DNA of 37,830 bases. Source: Synergistaceae bacterium. GTDB taxonomy: Bacteria; Synergistota; Synergistia; Synergistales; Synergistaceae. The stretch's first letter is position 1; each line of letters begins with the position of its first letter. Made by a program: the position numbers and the translations under genes. Positions 1 to 7,513 of the stretch are shown here, piece by piece. The stretch lies in contig JAIRWR010000082.1 in NCBI GenBank assembly GCA_031268885.1, positions 1 to 37,830 of the forward strand, read 5' to 3'. The notes below the pieces were generated by a model. It was not told the origin of the DNA and did not search any database. It was given only the letters and a program-made list of their open reading frames with translations.

Positions 1-258
1 AAAAAACGAGAGAATTATGTCAATCTTGCGATAAAAAAGATCATAAGCACAATTTTTCGAGCATTTTCCGCACCAACTTACCCCTAACCCCGACATCTTA
101 TCCAACCTGCGGATTTGGGTTCCAAATGTTGTCTATAGCCATCGACCTGTAGGTATCGTATAATTATTATAAGTCTTCTACCAACTTTGACAACATTTCG
201 TAGTGGTGTACTAAAGGGCTATATACATTGATAGAAGGCTTTTCAACTTCTTTAATGT

Positions 259-334
259 GAGAACTTTGAACTCTCCAGAAAAAGATCAATATATAATATT
301 TTTATCTACACCCTGAGAACTTTGAACTCTCCAG
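259..334 (+). repeat. Two direct copies of a 20-bp repeat, period 56 bp
   Basis: GAGAACTTTGAACTCTCCAG occurs at 259-278 and again, identical, at 315-334, separated by 36 bp of unrelated AT-rich sequence. Close variants of its first 15-17 bases occur at 4081-4095 (opposite strand) and 4197-4213. Repeat and spacer lengths are CRISPR-like, but there are only two copies and no cas gene, so a dispersed repeat is the safer reading. Confidence 0.7.
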
Positions 335-408
335 TTGTAAAATATCCGTTCAAAGATACAGCCAATGACGTTCTGTGTGTAATGTAATATGTTTATTGAC
401 ACGAGTTT

Positions 409-445
409 CCCTCCAGGCTAACTTTGGAATGTGAATCCTGGAGGG
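409..445 (+). promoter_or_regulatory. Hairpin masking the ribosome site of the small ORF at 452
   Basis: CCCTCCAGG (409-417) and CCTGGAGGG (437-445) are perfect 9-bp complements around a 19-base loop. The right arm contains GGAGGG, the only Shine-Dalgarno-like sequence for the ATG at 452. In an RNA spanning both arms the ribosome site would be paired with an anti-SD arm. A TTGACA-like hexamer lies at 396-401, but a promoter there would start transcription inside the loop and lose the left arm. A transcription terminator is an alternative, although the downstream T-run is weak. Confidence 0.45.
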
Positions 446-451
446 ATTTTC

Positions 452-610
452 ATGTCTCTCTTTTTTGTCTACTACTACGCTAGCAAATTCCGGATGAACC
501 CGCTAGCGAAACCGATTAGCGCCTGGCGTCAATTATGCAGTCGATCCGGCATCGCGATTGAGTTCATCGCGCGATTGCCGCTCACCACAGGCGAACGCGC
601 TGAGTTTTGA
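452..610 (+). CDS. Small hypothetical protein, 52 aa
   Basis: An ATG at 452 follows GGAGGG with a 6-base gap and opens a 52-codon frame that stops at 608-610, 14 bp before the end of the convergent marR-type gene. The product begins with a short hydrophobic, Tyr-rich stretch (SLFFVYYY) and continues with a mildly basic tail. I do not recognise a family. The good ribosome site argues for a real gene; the short length and isolated setting argue against it. It could also be a fragment of a decayed gene. Confidence 0.35.
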   Translation: MSLFFVYYYASKFRMNPLAKPISAWRQLCSRSGIAIEFIARLPLTTGERAEF

Positions 611-624
611 CGTCAGCAGTCAGA

Positions 625-1407
625 TCATCTAGCGCCGAAGAGATCATCGTCGTGACCGCCATGATGCCGGTCGCAATCGCTAAATCCTCCTAAGCCGTGA
701 AATCCGCGGCCGCCATGATGCCGGCCGTGACCGCCGAACCCTTGTCTGTGCGATGACACAAACTCCTCCATCATCTTTCGGTGTTGTTCAAAGTCGTCGT
801 CGGCGGATTGCTCCTCGTGACCGCCATGATGCCGGCCGCAACCGTCGAACCCTCCGAAGCCGTGAAATCCGTGCCCACCGTGATGCCGGCCGTGACCGCC
901 AAACCCTTGCTTGTGCAATAACATAAACTCCTCCATCATCTTTCGGCGCTGATCAAAGTCGTCGTCGGGGAACTGCTCCTCGTATCGCCTGATAATGCGC
1001 CCAAGATACTCGCTGAACGCGGCAAGTTCTTCCTCATCGAGACAATCGAGGGGTTTTTCCGCTTCGAGCGTGTCAGATCCCACATCGGCGGCGGCTTTCG
1101 AGCCTTCCTCGGTCAGTTTGATCTCCATGACACGTTTGTCTTCTTCCGATGATTCGCGCGTGATATAGCCGCTCTTCTCCAATTTCGCAAGCAACTCCGC
1201 GAGGGACTGTTTGCTCATGCCGGACAAAAATGTCAGCTCGCGCTGGCTGATTTCCGGTTTCAATATGAGCAATGCCAGTATCCGTCCCTGTCCCCTATGA
1301 GGGCTGCGGCTTCTGCCGTCTCCCATAAAATTATGGAACGATGTGCGGTGCATCAATATTTGTAACTGCTGTAACTGTTCGGTGATGATTGTCTTGATTT
1401 CACTCAT
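625..1407 (-). CDS. MarR-family transcriptional regulator with duplicated His/Gly-rich C-terminal tail
   Basis: The N-terminal 145 residues form a MarR-type winged helix. A helix-turn-helix covers about residues 52-80 (SQRELTFLSGMSKQSLAELL), and a wing follows around residues 81-100 with the typical acidic and basic pattern (SSEEDKRVMEIKLTEEG). Residues 148-257 are two tandem 55-residue repeats. Each has a DDDF start, a KMMEEF helix, a GFGGHGRHHGG stretch and a single Cys before RHHGGH. The tail carries many His plus Asp and Cys, so metal binding (Ni, Zn, Cu or Fe) is plausible; that is inference. Ordinary MarR proteins are about 140-160 aa, so the tail is an add-on. The ATG at 1407 has an AAAGGAGG site 10 bases upstream. 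The gene stands alone and its promoter holds two palindromes, suggesting autoregulation. No target gene is divergently placed next to it. Confidence 0.85.
   Translation of the reverse strand: MSEIKTIITEQLQQLQILMHRTSFHNFMGDGRSRSPHRGQGRILALLILKPEISQRELTFLSGMSKQSLAELLAKLEKSGYITRESSEEDKRVMEIKLTEEGSKAAADVGSDTLEAEKPLDCLDEEELAAFSEYLGRIIRRYEEQFPDDDFDQRRKMMEEFMLLHKQGFGGHGRHHGGHGFHGFGGFDGCGRHHGGHEEQSADDDFEQHRKMMEEFVSSHRQGFGGHGRHHGGRGFHGLGGFSDCDRHHGGHDDDLFGAR
637..966 (-). repeat. Tandem 165-bp in-frame duplication inside the MarR-type gene
   Basis: Bases 802-966 (residues 148-202) and 637-801 (residues 203-257) encode the same 55-residue unit with scattered substitutions. The DDDF, RKMMEEF, GFGGHGRHHGG and RHHGGH segments line up at exactly 55-residue spacing. 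The period is a multiple of three, so the frame is kept. Divergence between the copies shows that the duplication is not brand new. Confidence 0.85.
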
Positions 1408-1457
1408 GTTCTTCTCCTCCTTTAAAATAGCGCAGGTAAATTAGTCAAGTTCCAGAC

Positions 1458-1517
1458 AGTCAATTACCTGACTAAAATCAGTATAACACCTTCCCTTATA
1501 TTGTCAAGTACTTGACT
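1458..1517 (-). promoter_or_regulatory. Autoregulated promoter of the MarR-type gene with two operator palindromes
   Basis: On the minus strand TTGACA (1507-1502), a 16-base spacer and TATACT (1485-1480) form a strong sigma-70 promoter facing the gene. A perfect 14-bp palindrome GTCAAGTACTTGAC (1503-1516) overlaps the -35 box. A second site of the same pattern, AGTCAATTACCTGACT (1458-1473), lies just past the -10 box, and a further half-site TTAGTCAAGT is at 1441-1450. MarR-family regulators commonly repress by binding such 14-16-bp palindromes over their own promoter. The assignment of these sites to this regulator is inferred from position. Confidence 0.75.
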
Positions 1518-1605
1518 GAAATTTTCTCGAATAAAACTGATATGTATGACTGATATCATATGGCTGAAAAGGTCGAATTTCTTAAACTTGGAGACAGACA
1601 ACACT

Positions 1606-1633
1606 CACAGGTTTTTTAACTCGTTAACCTGTG
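1606..1633. repeat. Hairpin at the truncation point of the endonuclease gene
   Basis: CACAGGTT (1606-1613) and AACCTGTG (1626-1633) are perfect 8-bp complements. The right arm runs into the 18-bp repeat at 1629-1646. The structure begins where homology to the endonuclease stops, so it may be the end of an inserted and decayed element. A terminator for the minus-strand genes is possible, but there is no clean T-tract. Confidence 0.4.
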
Positions 1634-1646
1634 GTTTAAGGTGCAC
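1629..1646 (+). repeat. 18-bp repeat, left copy
   Basis: CTGTGGTTTAAGGTGCAC here matches CTGTGGTTTGAGGTGTAC at 3868-3885 at 16 of 18 positions and in the same orientation. The two copies bracket the methyltransferase gene, and this copy coincides with the end of the endonuclease remnant. Confidence 0.55.
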
Positions 1647-1767
1647 GCTTTCCTTGATCGATTTTTCCAGCAGATAATTGTTTTTGTTTGGCAGCTTTCC
1701 TGCTTTTCCAAAAATCTTTTACCGCTTTGCGCGCCTTTTTTTCGTAATCTACCAAGTCAATAGCCAT
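1636..1767 (-). pseudogene. 5' remnant of a XhoI/PaeR7I-like type II restriction endonuclease gene
   Basis: An ATG at 1767 lies two bases past the methyltransferase stop and opens a 43-codon frame ending at a TAA (1636-1638). The peptide contains [14 protein letters not shown], then SRKAAKQKQ, then [11 protein letters not shown]. From memory this matches the N-terminus of the XhoI/PaeR7I endonuclease family (a DYE..AR.AV..FW start followed by a GK.DQG.R motif), whose full length is about 240 aa. The frame breaks straight after this motif, exactly where the repeat at 1629-1646 begins. About four-fifths of the protein is missing, so no active nuclease is expected. The tight coupling to the methyltransferase gene is typical of such systems. 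The family call rests on a short stretch. Confidence 0.65.
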
Positions 1768-1769
1768 GG

Positions 1770-3509
1770 TTATTCCTGTCTCACTAAAAGGGAAGATATT
1801 TCTTCCTGGCTCAGGCCGTATAATTTAAAAGTGGATTTGTTGCAAGCATCCAGATCATGAATATTCGCGGCGTGAATTAATTCATTTCTTAGATTCTCTG
1901 ATACGTCCTTCCAGAAGGGTATACGGATACGCCTGATATATTGAGCCTGAAAACGTAAATACCCGCCGCGCATCTTCGTGGAATATGTTTCTATAAAGAG
2001 CTTGCTGACGCTGGATTGCATCACAGCTTGTAGAGCTCGTAGGTTCCATATCTCTGAAATAACGTAATAAATATTGTGATGAGGGTAGAATTTGCCCGAA
2101 TCGTATACGACGTGAGCTTTCCCCTTAATATCCGGTATCAATAATTTTGGTTGATAGGTTAAATCCGACCGTATATGATCGATGGTTCTATACCAGCTTA
2201 GCGGTGTTTTTTGAGCACAATGACGTTTAGTTATTATTTCTTTATGATTCTCCAAATAGTGGGCTAATCTAGGATAATCCTCCAAAGCAACGAGTTTTCC
2301 AATATCAGTAAACGGATTGATTACCCCTTTGCCTCGCCAAACAATCTCTCCCGACTGAATATCGCGAGTTGTTACAAGAGGAAGTTTTCGATCTGGCTCT
2401 ACGTCAAGGGAATCAAAATCTCCAATGAAAACTTTGTCCGCGCCAGTAGCAACACCAATACCAATTTTGCAACCGATATCTTCAATATGAGGTAGTTGAT
2501 TCTCAATTCGACGAATTAGTTTAATTTGACTGGATGTATCTAATAGCCATGGCTCAGAACCATTTACTACCCCTAGTACCTCGTTGACTGAAGAATTAGG
2601 GGGTAATATCTCAGAAGTAATTTCTATTGAGACTTGAGCCAGTATATTCTTGTCTATTTTGGGTCGGTGGACAACGCGCGTTACATTGGCCTTTGTTTTA
2701 GCTATGACTGTGATTGCGGGGTAAGCGCTGACTTCAGAATGAAAGACTTCAGTACCGACCATATCTACGTAAGTTTTTAAATGGAACCCCTTTGAAATGA
2801 ATTCTCTAAGTGATCTACCGTATCGATTTTTCATCCATCGGTCTGAACATATAAAACCAAGTATCCCGCCTGAATTAAGCAAGGACAAAGAACGTTCCAT
2901 AAATGGAACGTACAGATCCGCACGATCATACATCGTTTTGAAAAGAGATCTATATTCAGATAATAATGGTTCTGATATCAACTCTTGCCTAACGTAAGGC
3001 GGATTACCAACAACATAATCAAAAAAAACAACCTGTGGTTCAAGGAGAAAATCCCCTTGAATCAACCACCTATTTGCCAGTTCGTATGCTTCTAAAGACA
3101 CGATACCCATTGATCTTAACTTGGTAATAACCGCCCTATGTGTTGTTTCAAAAGTTGGCCGATGTAATTCCACTGCCCGAATCGCGTCTCCCAATTCCTC
3201 AAGAGAAGACGAATGACTTGTCGTGTTAGCTCGCCAAGAATGAAGTAAACGATCTATGACCGGCAGAAGAAAATCGCCATTCCCGAAAGATGGTTCCAGA
3301 ATACGCTTTGTGTGGAGACAAGCGTTTGAAACATAGCCCACAAGATCAAGGATAAACTCAACAACTTCTACCCGAGTAAAAATCGCGCCCCGTTTTTCCA
3401 CATCGCTAATAGTTGCCATATCTTCAACAGCCTCTAAAAGCGCCGTAGACTTAGGCAATTTTGTAACATCCCAATTGTCGAATAGTGTTTGTTGCCTTAA
3501 GTTCGGCAT
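1770..3509 (-). CDS. Type II DNA adenine-N6 methyltransferase (orphaned, probably XhoI/PaeR7I-type)
   Basis: This 579-aa protein has the class I SAM-dependent layout. A GAIFTR segment sits at 41-46, the SAM-binding motif I appears as [10 protein letters not shown] at 71-80, and the catalytic motif IV is NPPY at 169-172. Together these mark an N6-adenine (or N4-cytosine) gamma-class enzyme of the Eco57I/TaqI type. The C-terminal half (about 330-560) would be the target-recognition domain. A ribosome site (AAAGGAG) precedes the ATG at 3509. The endonuclease remnant begins two bases after its stop, so the pair was once a restriction-modification operon. If that endonuclease was XhoI-like, the site protected would be CTCGAG; this is inference. 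The gene is AT-richer than the core genes, in keeping with horizontal transfer. No promoter was clear upstream. Confidence 0.85.
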   Translation of the reverse strand: MPNLRQQTLFDNWDVTKLPKSTALLEAVEDMATISDVEKRGAIFTRVEVVEFILDLVGYVSNACLHTKRILEPSFGNGDFLLPVIDRLLHSWRANTTSHSSSLEELGDAIRAVELHRPTFETTHRAVITKLRSMGIVSLEAYELANRWLIQGDFLLEPQVVFFDYVVGNPPYVRQELISEPLLSEYRSLFKTMYDRADLYVPFMERSLSLLNSGGILGFICSDRWMKNRYGRSLREFISKGFHLKTYVDMVGTEVFHSEVSAYPAITVIAKTKANVTRVVHRPKIDKNILAQVSIEITSEILPPNSSVNEVLGVVNGSEPWLLDTSSQIKLIRRIENQLPHIEDIGCKIGIGVATGADKVFIGDFDSLDVEPDRKLPLVTTRDIQSGEIVWRGKGVINPFTDIGKLVALEDYPRLAHYLENHKEIITKRHCAQKTPLSWYRTIDHIRSDLTYQPKLLIPDIKGKAHVVYDSGKFYPHHNIYYVISEIWNLRALQAVMQSSVSKLFIETYSTKMRGGYLRFQAQYIRRIRIPFWKDVSENLRNELIHAANIHDLDACNKSTFKLYGLSQEEISSLLVRQE

Positions 3510-3867
3510 CCTTGTTCTCCTTTTCTATGCGTGTATCGAAAAGCCGCAACGATACTTAAAAATCACCCTTCAACAGGTTGGATTGTTATGTTGTTTTTTT
3601 GATTATCGTGTTGCTCAACCTCAATTACAGTAACCGTCCGTGCCTGTGTTGTTCAACCTTTTCCGGCGCTAAAGAAACCTTTCAGGGGTTCCAATATAGC
3701 CAACAAAAATCCGAAGGATTGAATGGATTCTACCCCTTAGGCTTGAACGATTATATTATCTTATTCATGGTTCAAGAGATTCGACATTTTCACTCAATGG
3801 GTGAAAGCCTTATTTTGCTTGAATCGGGATTATCACCAGGCTCGTCGGCACTGTCAAGTACCCAAAT

Positions 3868-3885
3868 CTGTGGTTTGAGGTGTAC
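3868..3885 (+). repeat. 18-bp repeat, right copy
   Basis: CTGTGGTTTGAGGTGTAC is the partner of the copy at 1629-1646 (16 of 18 identical, same orientation). It lies about 360 bp upstream of the methyltransferase start. Confidence 0.55.
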
Positions 3886-3943
3886 TGTAACATATTGACA
3901 GCAGTTTAAAGTTGGAATTATAATCTCTCTTACCATAACGATT

Positions 3944-3991
3944 GGGCAGAGTGCGGAAAAGTAAGATTTTTTGCACTCTGTTTTTCTGCCC
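3944..3991 (+). terminator. Terminator-like stem-loop
   Basis: CAGAGTGC (3947-3954) pairs perfectly with GCACTCTG (3973-3980), which is followed at once by TTTTT (3981-3985). An alternative pairing joins GGGCAG (3944-3949) and CTGCCC (3986-3991). The loop of 18 bases is long for a terminator. There is no plus-strand gene just upstream, so it may instead be part of a mobile-element remnant. Confidence 0.35.
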
Positions 3992-4033
3992 TTAAAACAT
4001 ATTTCTGTCCGTGTTTTTTCTTGTCCTTCACCC

Positions 4034-4062
4034 CTGTGCAAAAAGGTTTACTTTTTCGCACA
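4034..4062. repeat. Stem-loop
   Basis: TGTGC plus AAAAAG (4035-4045) pairs with CTTTTT plus GCACA (4051-4062), with one unpaired C at 4057 and a five-base loop. It is an 11-bp imperfect stem. No gene ends close by, so its role is unknown. Confidence 0.4.
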
Positions 4063-4080
4063 AGGTATTTTGGTGCCGAA

Positions 4081-4213
4081 GAGTTCAGAGTTCTCAACAA
4101 GTCCTTGGTATAACTCGATTGATCGATAGTGTGCCACTAAGAATGATTCGACTTGGTGGTTGTTGTGCTTTATGCCATCTTGTCGCTTTCGATTCCGAGA
4201 ACTTCGAACTCTC
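4081..4213. repeat. Inverted pair of GAGAACTT-type repeats
   Basis: GAGTTCAGAGTTCTC (4081-4095) and GAGAACTTCGAACTCTC (4197-4213) are inverted relative to each other; 13 of 15 bases complement. Both resemble the first bases of the 20-bp repeat at 259-278 and 315-334. Together they delimit a 133-bp unit of MITE-like shape, without a target-site duplication that I could confirm. Confidence 0.4.
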
Positions 4214-4342
4214 AAGCCACTGTAAATAACCGGAAAAAAAGAAAGGTGGGATGCCGTAAGTAGAAGACAAAACAGGCGCTCGGAAGCAAGCATCTCGGAT
4301 GGATTTTGGATCATACACATCATGAGGAGGTCATTTGATATT

Positions 4343-6046
4343 ATGTCTAAGAAGAACAATGTTTTGTGGTTGCTGTTGTCGCTGGTTCTCTTCGCGGCGC
4401 TGTCCTCGAGTCTGGCCTTGGCCGACGTAATGACCGCCGGAGGTGTCAAGTCCGCAGCAGTCAAGACCGACGGCATACTTCCAGCCAGGTCCGCAGATGA
4501 CGACGACTCCTACAGGCAGATTCTCTACGACTACGAGGAAGGAAGCGGAAGCCGGTTGTGGGGGCCCGGGATAGACTGGAGAGGGCAGTATTACTACCTT
4601 AAAAAGAACGCGGCCCGGACTGTCTCCTACATTTTCCTGAACTACGGGCCAGACGACAAAACGGATCCGTTCATAACCATCAACGGCAACGTTAGTACGT
4701 TCGATATCGCATCCGACGCCAACAGTTCTTATGTCTATTATAAGCTAGAGGACGAAAACACGATTTACAGGTTGCCGCTGGAAGAAGGCGCCAGCAACCC
4801 GGTACCCAAAACCTTTACTATGGACGGCACAGACTTCCTATTCACATCGTTCACGATGGCGCAAGACCCCAATCAATTTTTGCTGTATTCGAAGGATGAC
4901 GACGATCTGAAAGTCAAGATCGGCCTCTTCTCCTTCGACGACGGAGGGACTGAACCCACCAGCATCTGGACATGCAGATTACCGGCAGAATGGAAAGATA
5001 ACTTCAAGCCTATATCTATTGAAGACCTGGGCTATGGCGTTATCTTCGAAGCATCTACCGGTAATATCTGGTTTTACGCCCAAAGATCATTAGCTACAAG
5101 TGACGGCGGCCGGTTTAACGCGAGGTGGTGGTTTTTCTCCGGTCTCATATCAGGCTCCGGTGAGCTCTCTCCATACATCCCATCGCCCGAAATCCATGGA
5201 GTGGATAATACTACCGGACATCTAAAGCTTCTTAGTATCGAGCGTTATGGACGGATTGTTACTGAATATGACGGAGACAAACCCGACAATATTTTAAGCA
5301 TTAGAGAACTCGATCAGGCATTCGGGCTTCTTAAGAGCGGGGACATAACGACGTGGACCGACGACGATGGAGATGAAAAGTCCATCGGTAATTTTTACAG
5401 CGGCTACAGCAACTCTAACTCGAACACAAACGATTGGTATCAAGTGGGGAGAGACATCGACGGCCAGGGAAATTTCTATTTAGTCTATCAGATAATTTCC
5501 AGCAACGGTTCCGGCAAGTGGAGTCGTTTTGCCCTCTTCTCCCCAGGTCAGTCATCGGCTGTAGGCATAGGAACGCCAGATCCATCGGCCAACAACGTCA
5601 CCTTCAAACCAGACGACGAGGTTGTATTGAAATCCAGCCTGCCGTCCATGCCAACCGGCACAACAATCACCGGAAGCAGATGGGAAGTTTACCAGACAGA
5701 AGTTTATCGGACAAGGACAGCTACGCCCTACTACACCGGAACGAATTACGACGCCAGTAACACCCACACGGTAGATAAAACTCTGCCTGCTGGGAGCTAC
5801 ACATGGCGCGTCGCGTACGATTGGGTCAAGGAAGGGATCGAGACGGTCAATGGCTCGACCAAGTGGTCTCCAGACGCTTCTATATCTGTAGCCGTCAGAA
5901 CCCAGGACACTAACCAGGACGACACTAACACTGACTCAACAAATAACAGTTCTGGAGGCAGCGGCGGCTGCGATACCGGATTCGGACTTCTGACGCTCGC
6001 CGCGGCGGCTTATGCTGTCTCGCGCAAATATCCGCAAGATAGATGA
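4343..6046 (+). CDS. Secreted protein with Synergist-CTERM sorting signal
   Basis: The 567-aa product starts with a signal peptide (charged SKKNN, then a hydrophobic run to about residue 27). The long middle (about 40-420) is rich in aromatic and acidic residues, with short beta-type segments that could form a beta-propeller. About residues 430-520 resemble a fibronectin-III-like beta domain ending in an extraction pattern (GSYTWRVAY). The tail is GGSGGCDTGFGLL with Cys543, a short hydrophobic stretch and a basic end. This fits the Synergist-CTERM sorting-domain family known from Synergistetes, where the tail is thought to be processed for surface attachment. The ATG at 4343 was preferred over the in-frame ATG at 4322 because GAGGAGG (4324-4330) lies between them, 12 bases before the second. 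The precise role is unknown. It is the first of seven plus-strand genes for exported proteins. Confidence 0.8.
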   Translation: MSKKNNVLWLLLSLVLFAALSSSLALADVMTAGGVKSAAVKTDGILPARSADDDDSYRQILYDYEEGSGSRLWGPGIDWRGQYYYLKKNAARTVSYIFLNYGPDDKTDPFITINGNVSTFDIASDANSSYVYYKLEDENTIYRLPLEEGASNPVPKTFTMDGTDFLFTSFTMAQDPNQFLLYSKDDDDLKVKIGLFSFDDGGTEPTSIWTCRLPAEWKDNFKPISIEDLGYGVIFEASTGNIWFYAQRSLATSDGGRFNARWWFFSGLISGSGELSPYIPSPEIHGVDNTTGHLKLLSIERYGRIVTEYDGDKPDNILSIRELDQAFGLLKSGDITTWTDDDGDEKSIGNFYSGYSNSNSNTNDWYQVGRDIDGQGNFYLVYQIISSNGSGKWSRFALFSPGQSSAVGIGTPDPSANNVTFKPDDEVVLKSSLPSMPTGTTITGSRWEVYQTEVYRTRTATPYYTGTNYDASNTHTVDKTLPAGSYTWRVAYDWVKEGIETVNGSTKWSPDASISVAVRTQDTNQDDTNTDSTNNSSGGSGGCDTGFGLLTLAAAAYAVSRKYPQDR

Positions 6047-6163
6047 ACGAGATATATATCTTCACGCGGCGGGTTGACGAAGAAGCTGAGGATAACACTC
6101 TCGCTGACTCGTTCGACTTCAGGACTTCAGGTCCATGATCTTCAAATTGTGGTAAAATGACGT

Positions 6164-6204
6164 GGGGTGAGGGGGAACATGGAGGCGGATATCACCTCAT
6201 CCCC
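6164..6204 (+). terminator. Putative terminator after the Synergist-CTERM gene
   Basis: GGGGTGAGG (6164-6172) can pair with CCTCATCCCC (6195-6204) with one bulged base. It lies about 120 bp past the stop at 6046, in the 278-bp gap before the next gene. The following tract (CCGCCTTTCAT) is a poor T-run, so this is only a candidate. If real, it separates the first gene from the rest of the block. Confidence 0.35.
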
Positions 6205-6324
6205 CCGCCTTTCATACAAAACCCGAAGATGGGAACCAATCGTGAACACAGGCGATGCTGTATGATGACACGAGGTTTTTTGTGATACTTCGCTATCGGA
6301 ATACACAGATTGGAGGATGAGATC

Positions 6325-7455
6325 TTGAAAAGATTTTGTGTCTTTCTCACCGCGTCTTTAGCGTTGTTTATTCTGTTTCACACTGCGGAGCCGTCGTCCG
6401 CTTTCACGCTCAAAGAGCTCGATACCACCGTGCAGAAGTACGCTCAAAAGCTCGCCAGGGCTGATGGCGTTCAGAAGGCGTTCTGCGAAATGGACGGCAG
6501 TGTCATCACTGGCATAGGTTCGAACTCGTACAGCACCGTGAGGTATGTCCAAGGCGATCTCGACGTCGCGCTGGAACTGCGGCCGACCGGAAACCTCATC
6601 ATGCTCTTTACGATAAACCCGGAGTTCAAGCTGCCGGGCAATATCGGCGTCGGTGATCCGATAAGCAGGGTCATGGTCGCGGCGCTCATCCCGGGCGATT
6701 ACTCCCGCGAGGTAAAGGACAGCTCTACCACTCACCATAAGTGGGTACGCGACGGCAAAGTGACCATCATCGCTGAGGTTGGCGGAAAGATCGCTGAAAT
6801 AGCCTACGGCGACACAAACCGGCAGAAAGGCGTCACTGTAAACTGGGACTACGCCCGCTATCTGTCCGACAACAGACCGAGCGCCGGAGCCGAGGACGAG
6901 GGCGATTCCGGCGAGGGCGAAGGCGACGATTGGGATGAAGGCGACGGGGGCGTCGATGATTCCGAAGATAAGTTCTTTTCCAGTCTTTTTACAAATACTA
7001 TTAATTTTCTAGAGGGCGCTAACGAGAAGTTAACGTTATGCACATCAAAGGGCAGAGTGATTACTAATGAGGAGTATCGGGAGAGGACCGACGCGGCAAT
7101 CGAGGCAAGGAGATCTGGCGTAGAGTATCATCAGGGGAGAAAGAGCGCGTCGGTGTGGCGCAAGACCGATTCGGGAAGTAAATTTGTCCTGTTCAGGACG
7201 GAGGATCCAGAACTGGCGTTTTATGGCGGAGTAAAAATCGGCGGCGGCATCTCGGCCGCTCTGGCGCCAGGCATCGTTATCGGCGAATACAAGGTAGAAC
7301 CCGTCTCAAACGGCAAGCTCCATACCTGGACGTCCGGCTCTGTCGTTATCAAAATATCCGAGGTCAAGGGCAAGATCGTAAACATATCAAGCGTCGATAC
7401 AGAGGAGATGGATAAAATCACCGTGAGGAACGAGCTGCTGTCATACCTCAGGTGA
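6325..7455 (+). CDS. Secreted two-repeat protein with acidic linker, function unknown
   Basis: The 376-aa protein has an N-terminal signal peptide (KRF, hydrophobic core, PSSAF at about 21-25). Two related globular halves follow. The first ends IGVGDPISRVM...HKWVRDGKVTIIAEVGGKIAEIAYGD, the second VKIGGGISAAL...LHTWTSGSVVIKISEVKGKIVNISSVD. Between them is a Gly/Asp/Glu linker (about residues 195-217) with almost no hydrophobic residues. The TTG at 6325 is chosen because GGAGG (6312-6316) is 8 bases before it and it places basic residues directly ahead of the hydrophobic core; an in-frame TTG at 6310 overlaps the ribosome site. I do not recognise a named family. The GDPI pattern resembles the start of the C-terminal modules of the two TPR proteins in this block, hinting at a shared fold. 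Confidence 0.75.
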   Translation: MKRFCVFLTASLALFILFHTAEPSSAFTLKELDTTVQKYAQKLARADGVQKAFCEMDGSVITGIGSNSYSTVRYVQGDLDVALELRPTGNLIMLFTINPEFKLPGNIGVGDPISRVMVAALIPGDYSREVKDSSTTHHKWVRDGKVTIIAEVGGKIAEIAYGDTNRQKGVTVNWDYARYLSDNRPSAGAEDEGDSGEGEGDDWDEGDGGVDDSEDKFFSSLFTNTINFLEGANEKLTLCTSKGRVITNEEYRERTDAAIEARRSGVEYHQGRKSASVWRKTDSGSKFVLFRTEDPELAFYGGVKIGGGISAALAPGIVIGEYKVEPVSNGKLHTWTSGSVVIKISEVKGKIVNISSVDTEEMDKITVRNELLSYLR

Positions 7456-7513
7456 CGGTACGCTGGCATCAGGATTCATCAGGCATCACCGGCTCAAACA
7501 AATTATTGGGAAA

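Larger units (their letters stand above)
1..451. other. AT-rich intergenic region at left edge
   Basis: No gene of reasonable length is visible here. The stretch is AT-rich compared with the genes to its right. It holds a 10-bp inverted repeat (AAATGTTGTC at 124-133 and GACAACATTT at 189-198), two direct copies of a 20-bp repeat (259-334) and the hairpin at 409-445. It looks like decayed mobile or accessory DNA, but no transposase remnant could be recognised. Confidence 0.5.
3510..4342. other. 833-bp gene-free region with repeats and hairpins
   Basis: Only frames with no recognisable product and no ribosome site are present, on both strands. The region contains the right copy of the 18-bp repeat (3868-3885), stem-loops at 3944-3991 and 4034-4062, and a pair of inverted copies of the GAGAACTT repeat (4081-4213). 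The density of such structures next to a decayed restriction system suggests remnants of insertion sequences or MITE-like elements. The last part (about 4240-4342) must carry the leader of the gene at 4343. Confidence 0.5.

Noticed and set aside
259-334. A CRISPR array (two 20-bp repeats with a 36-bp spacer).
   Set aside because: Only two repeat units, repeat shorter than usual, no cas genes, and single variants occur elsewhere in inverted orientation.
3033-3050. A third copy of the 18-bp repeat (CTGTGGTTCAAGG...) inside the methyltransferase gene.
   Set aside because: It matches only about 14 of 18 bases, lies in intact coding sequence and is probably chance.
3578-3898. A 106-codon plus-strand frame with a hydrophobic N-terminus.
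   Set aside because: No ribosome site, no recognisable product, runs through the repeat at 3868 and has composition like the surrounding non-coding DNA.
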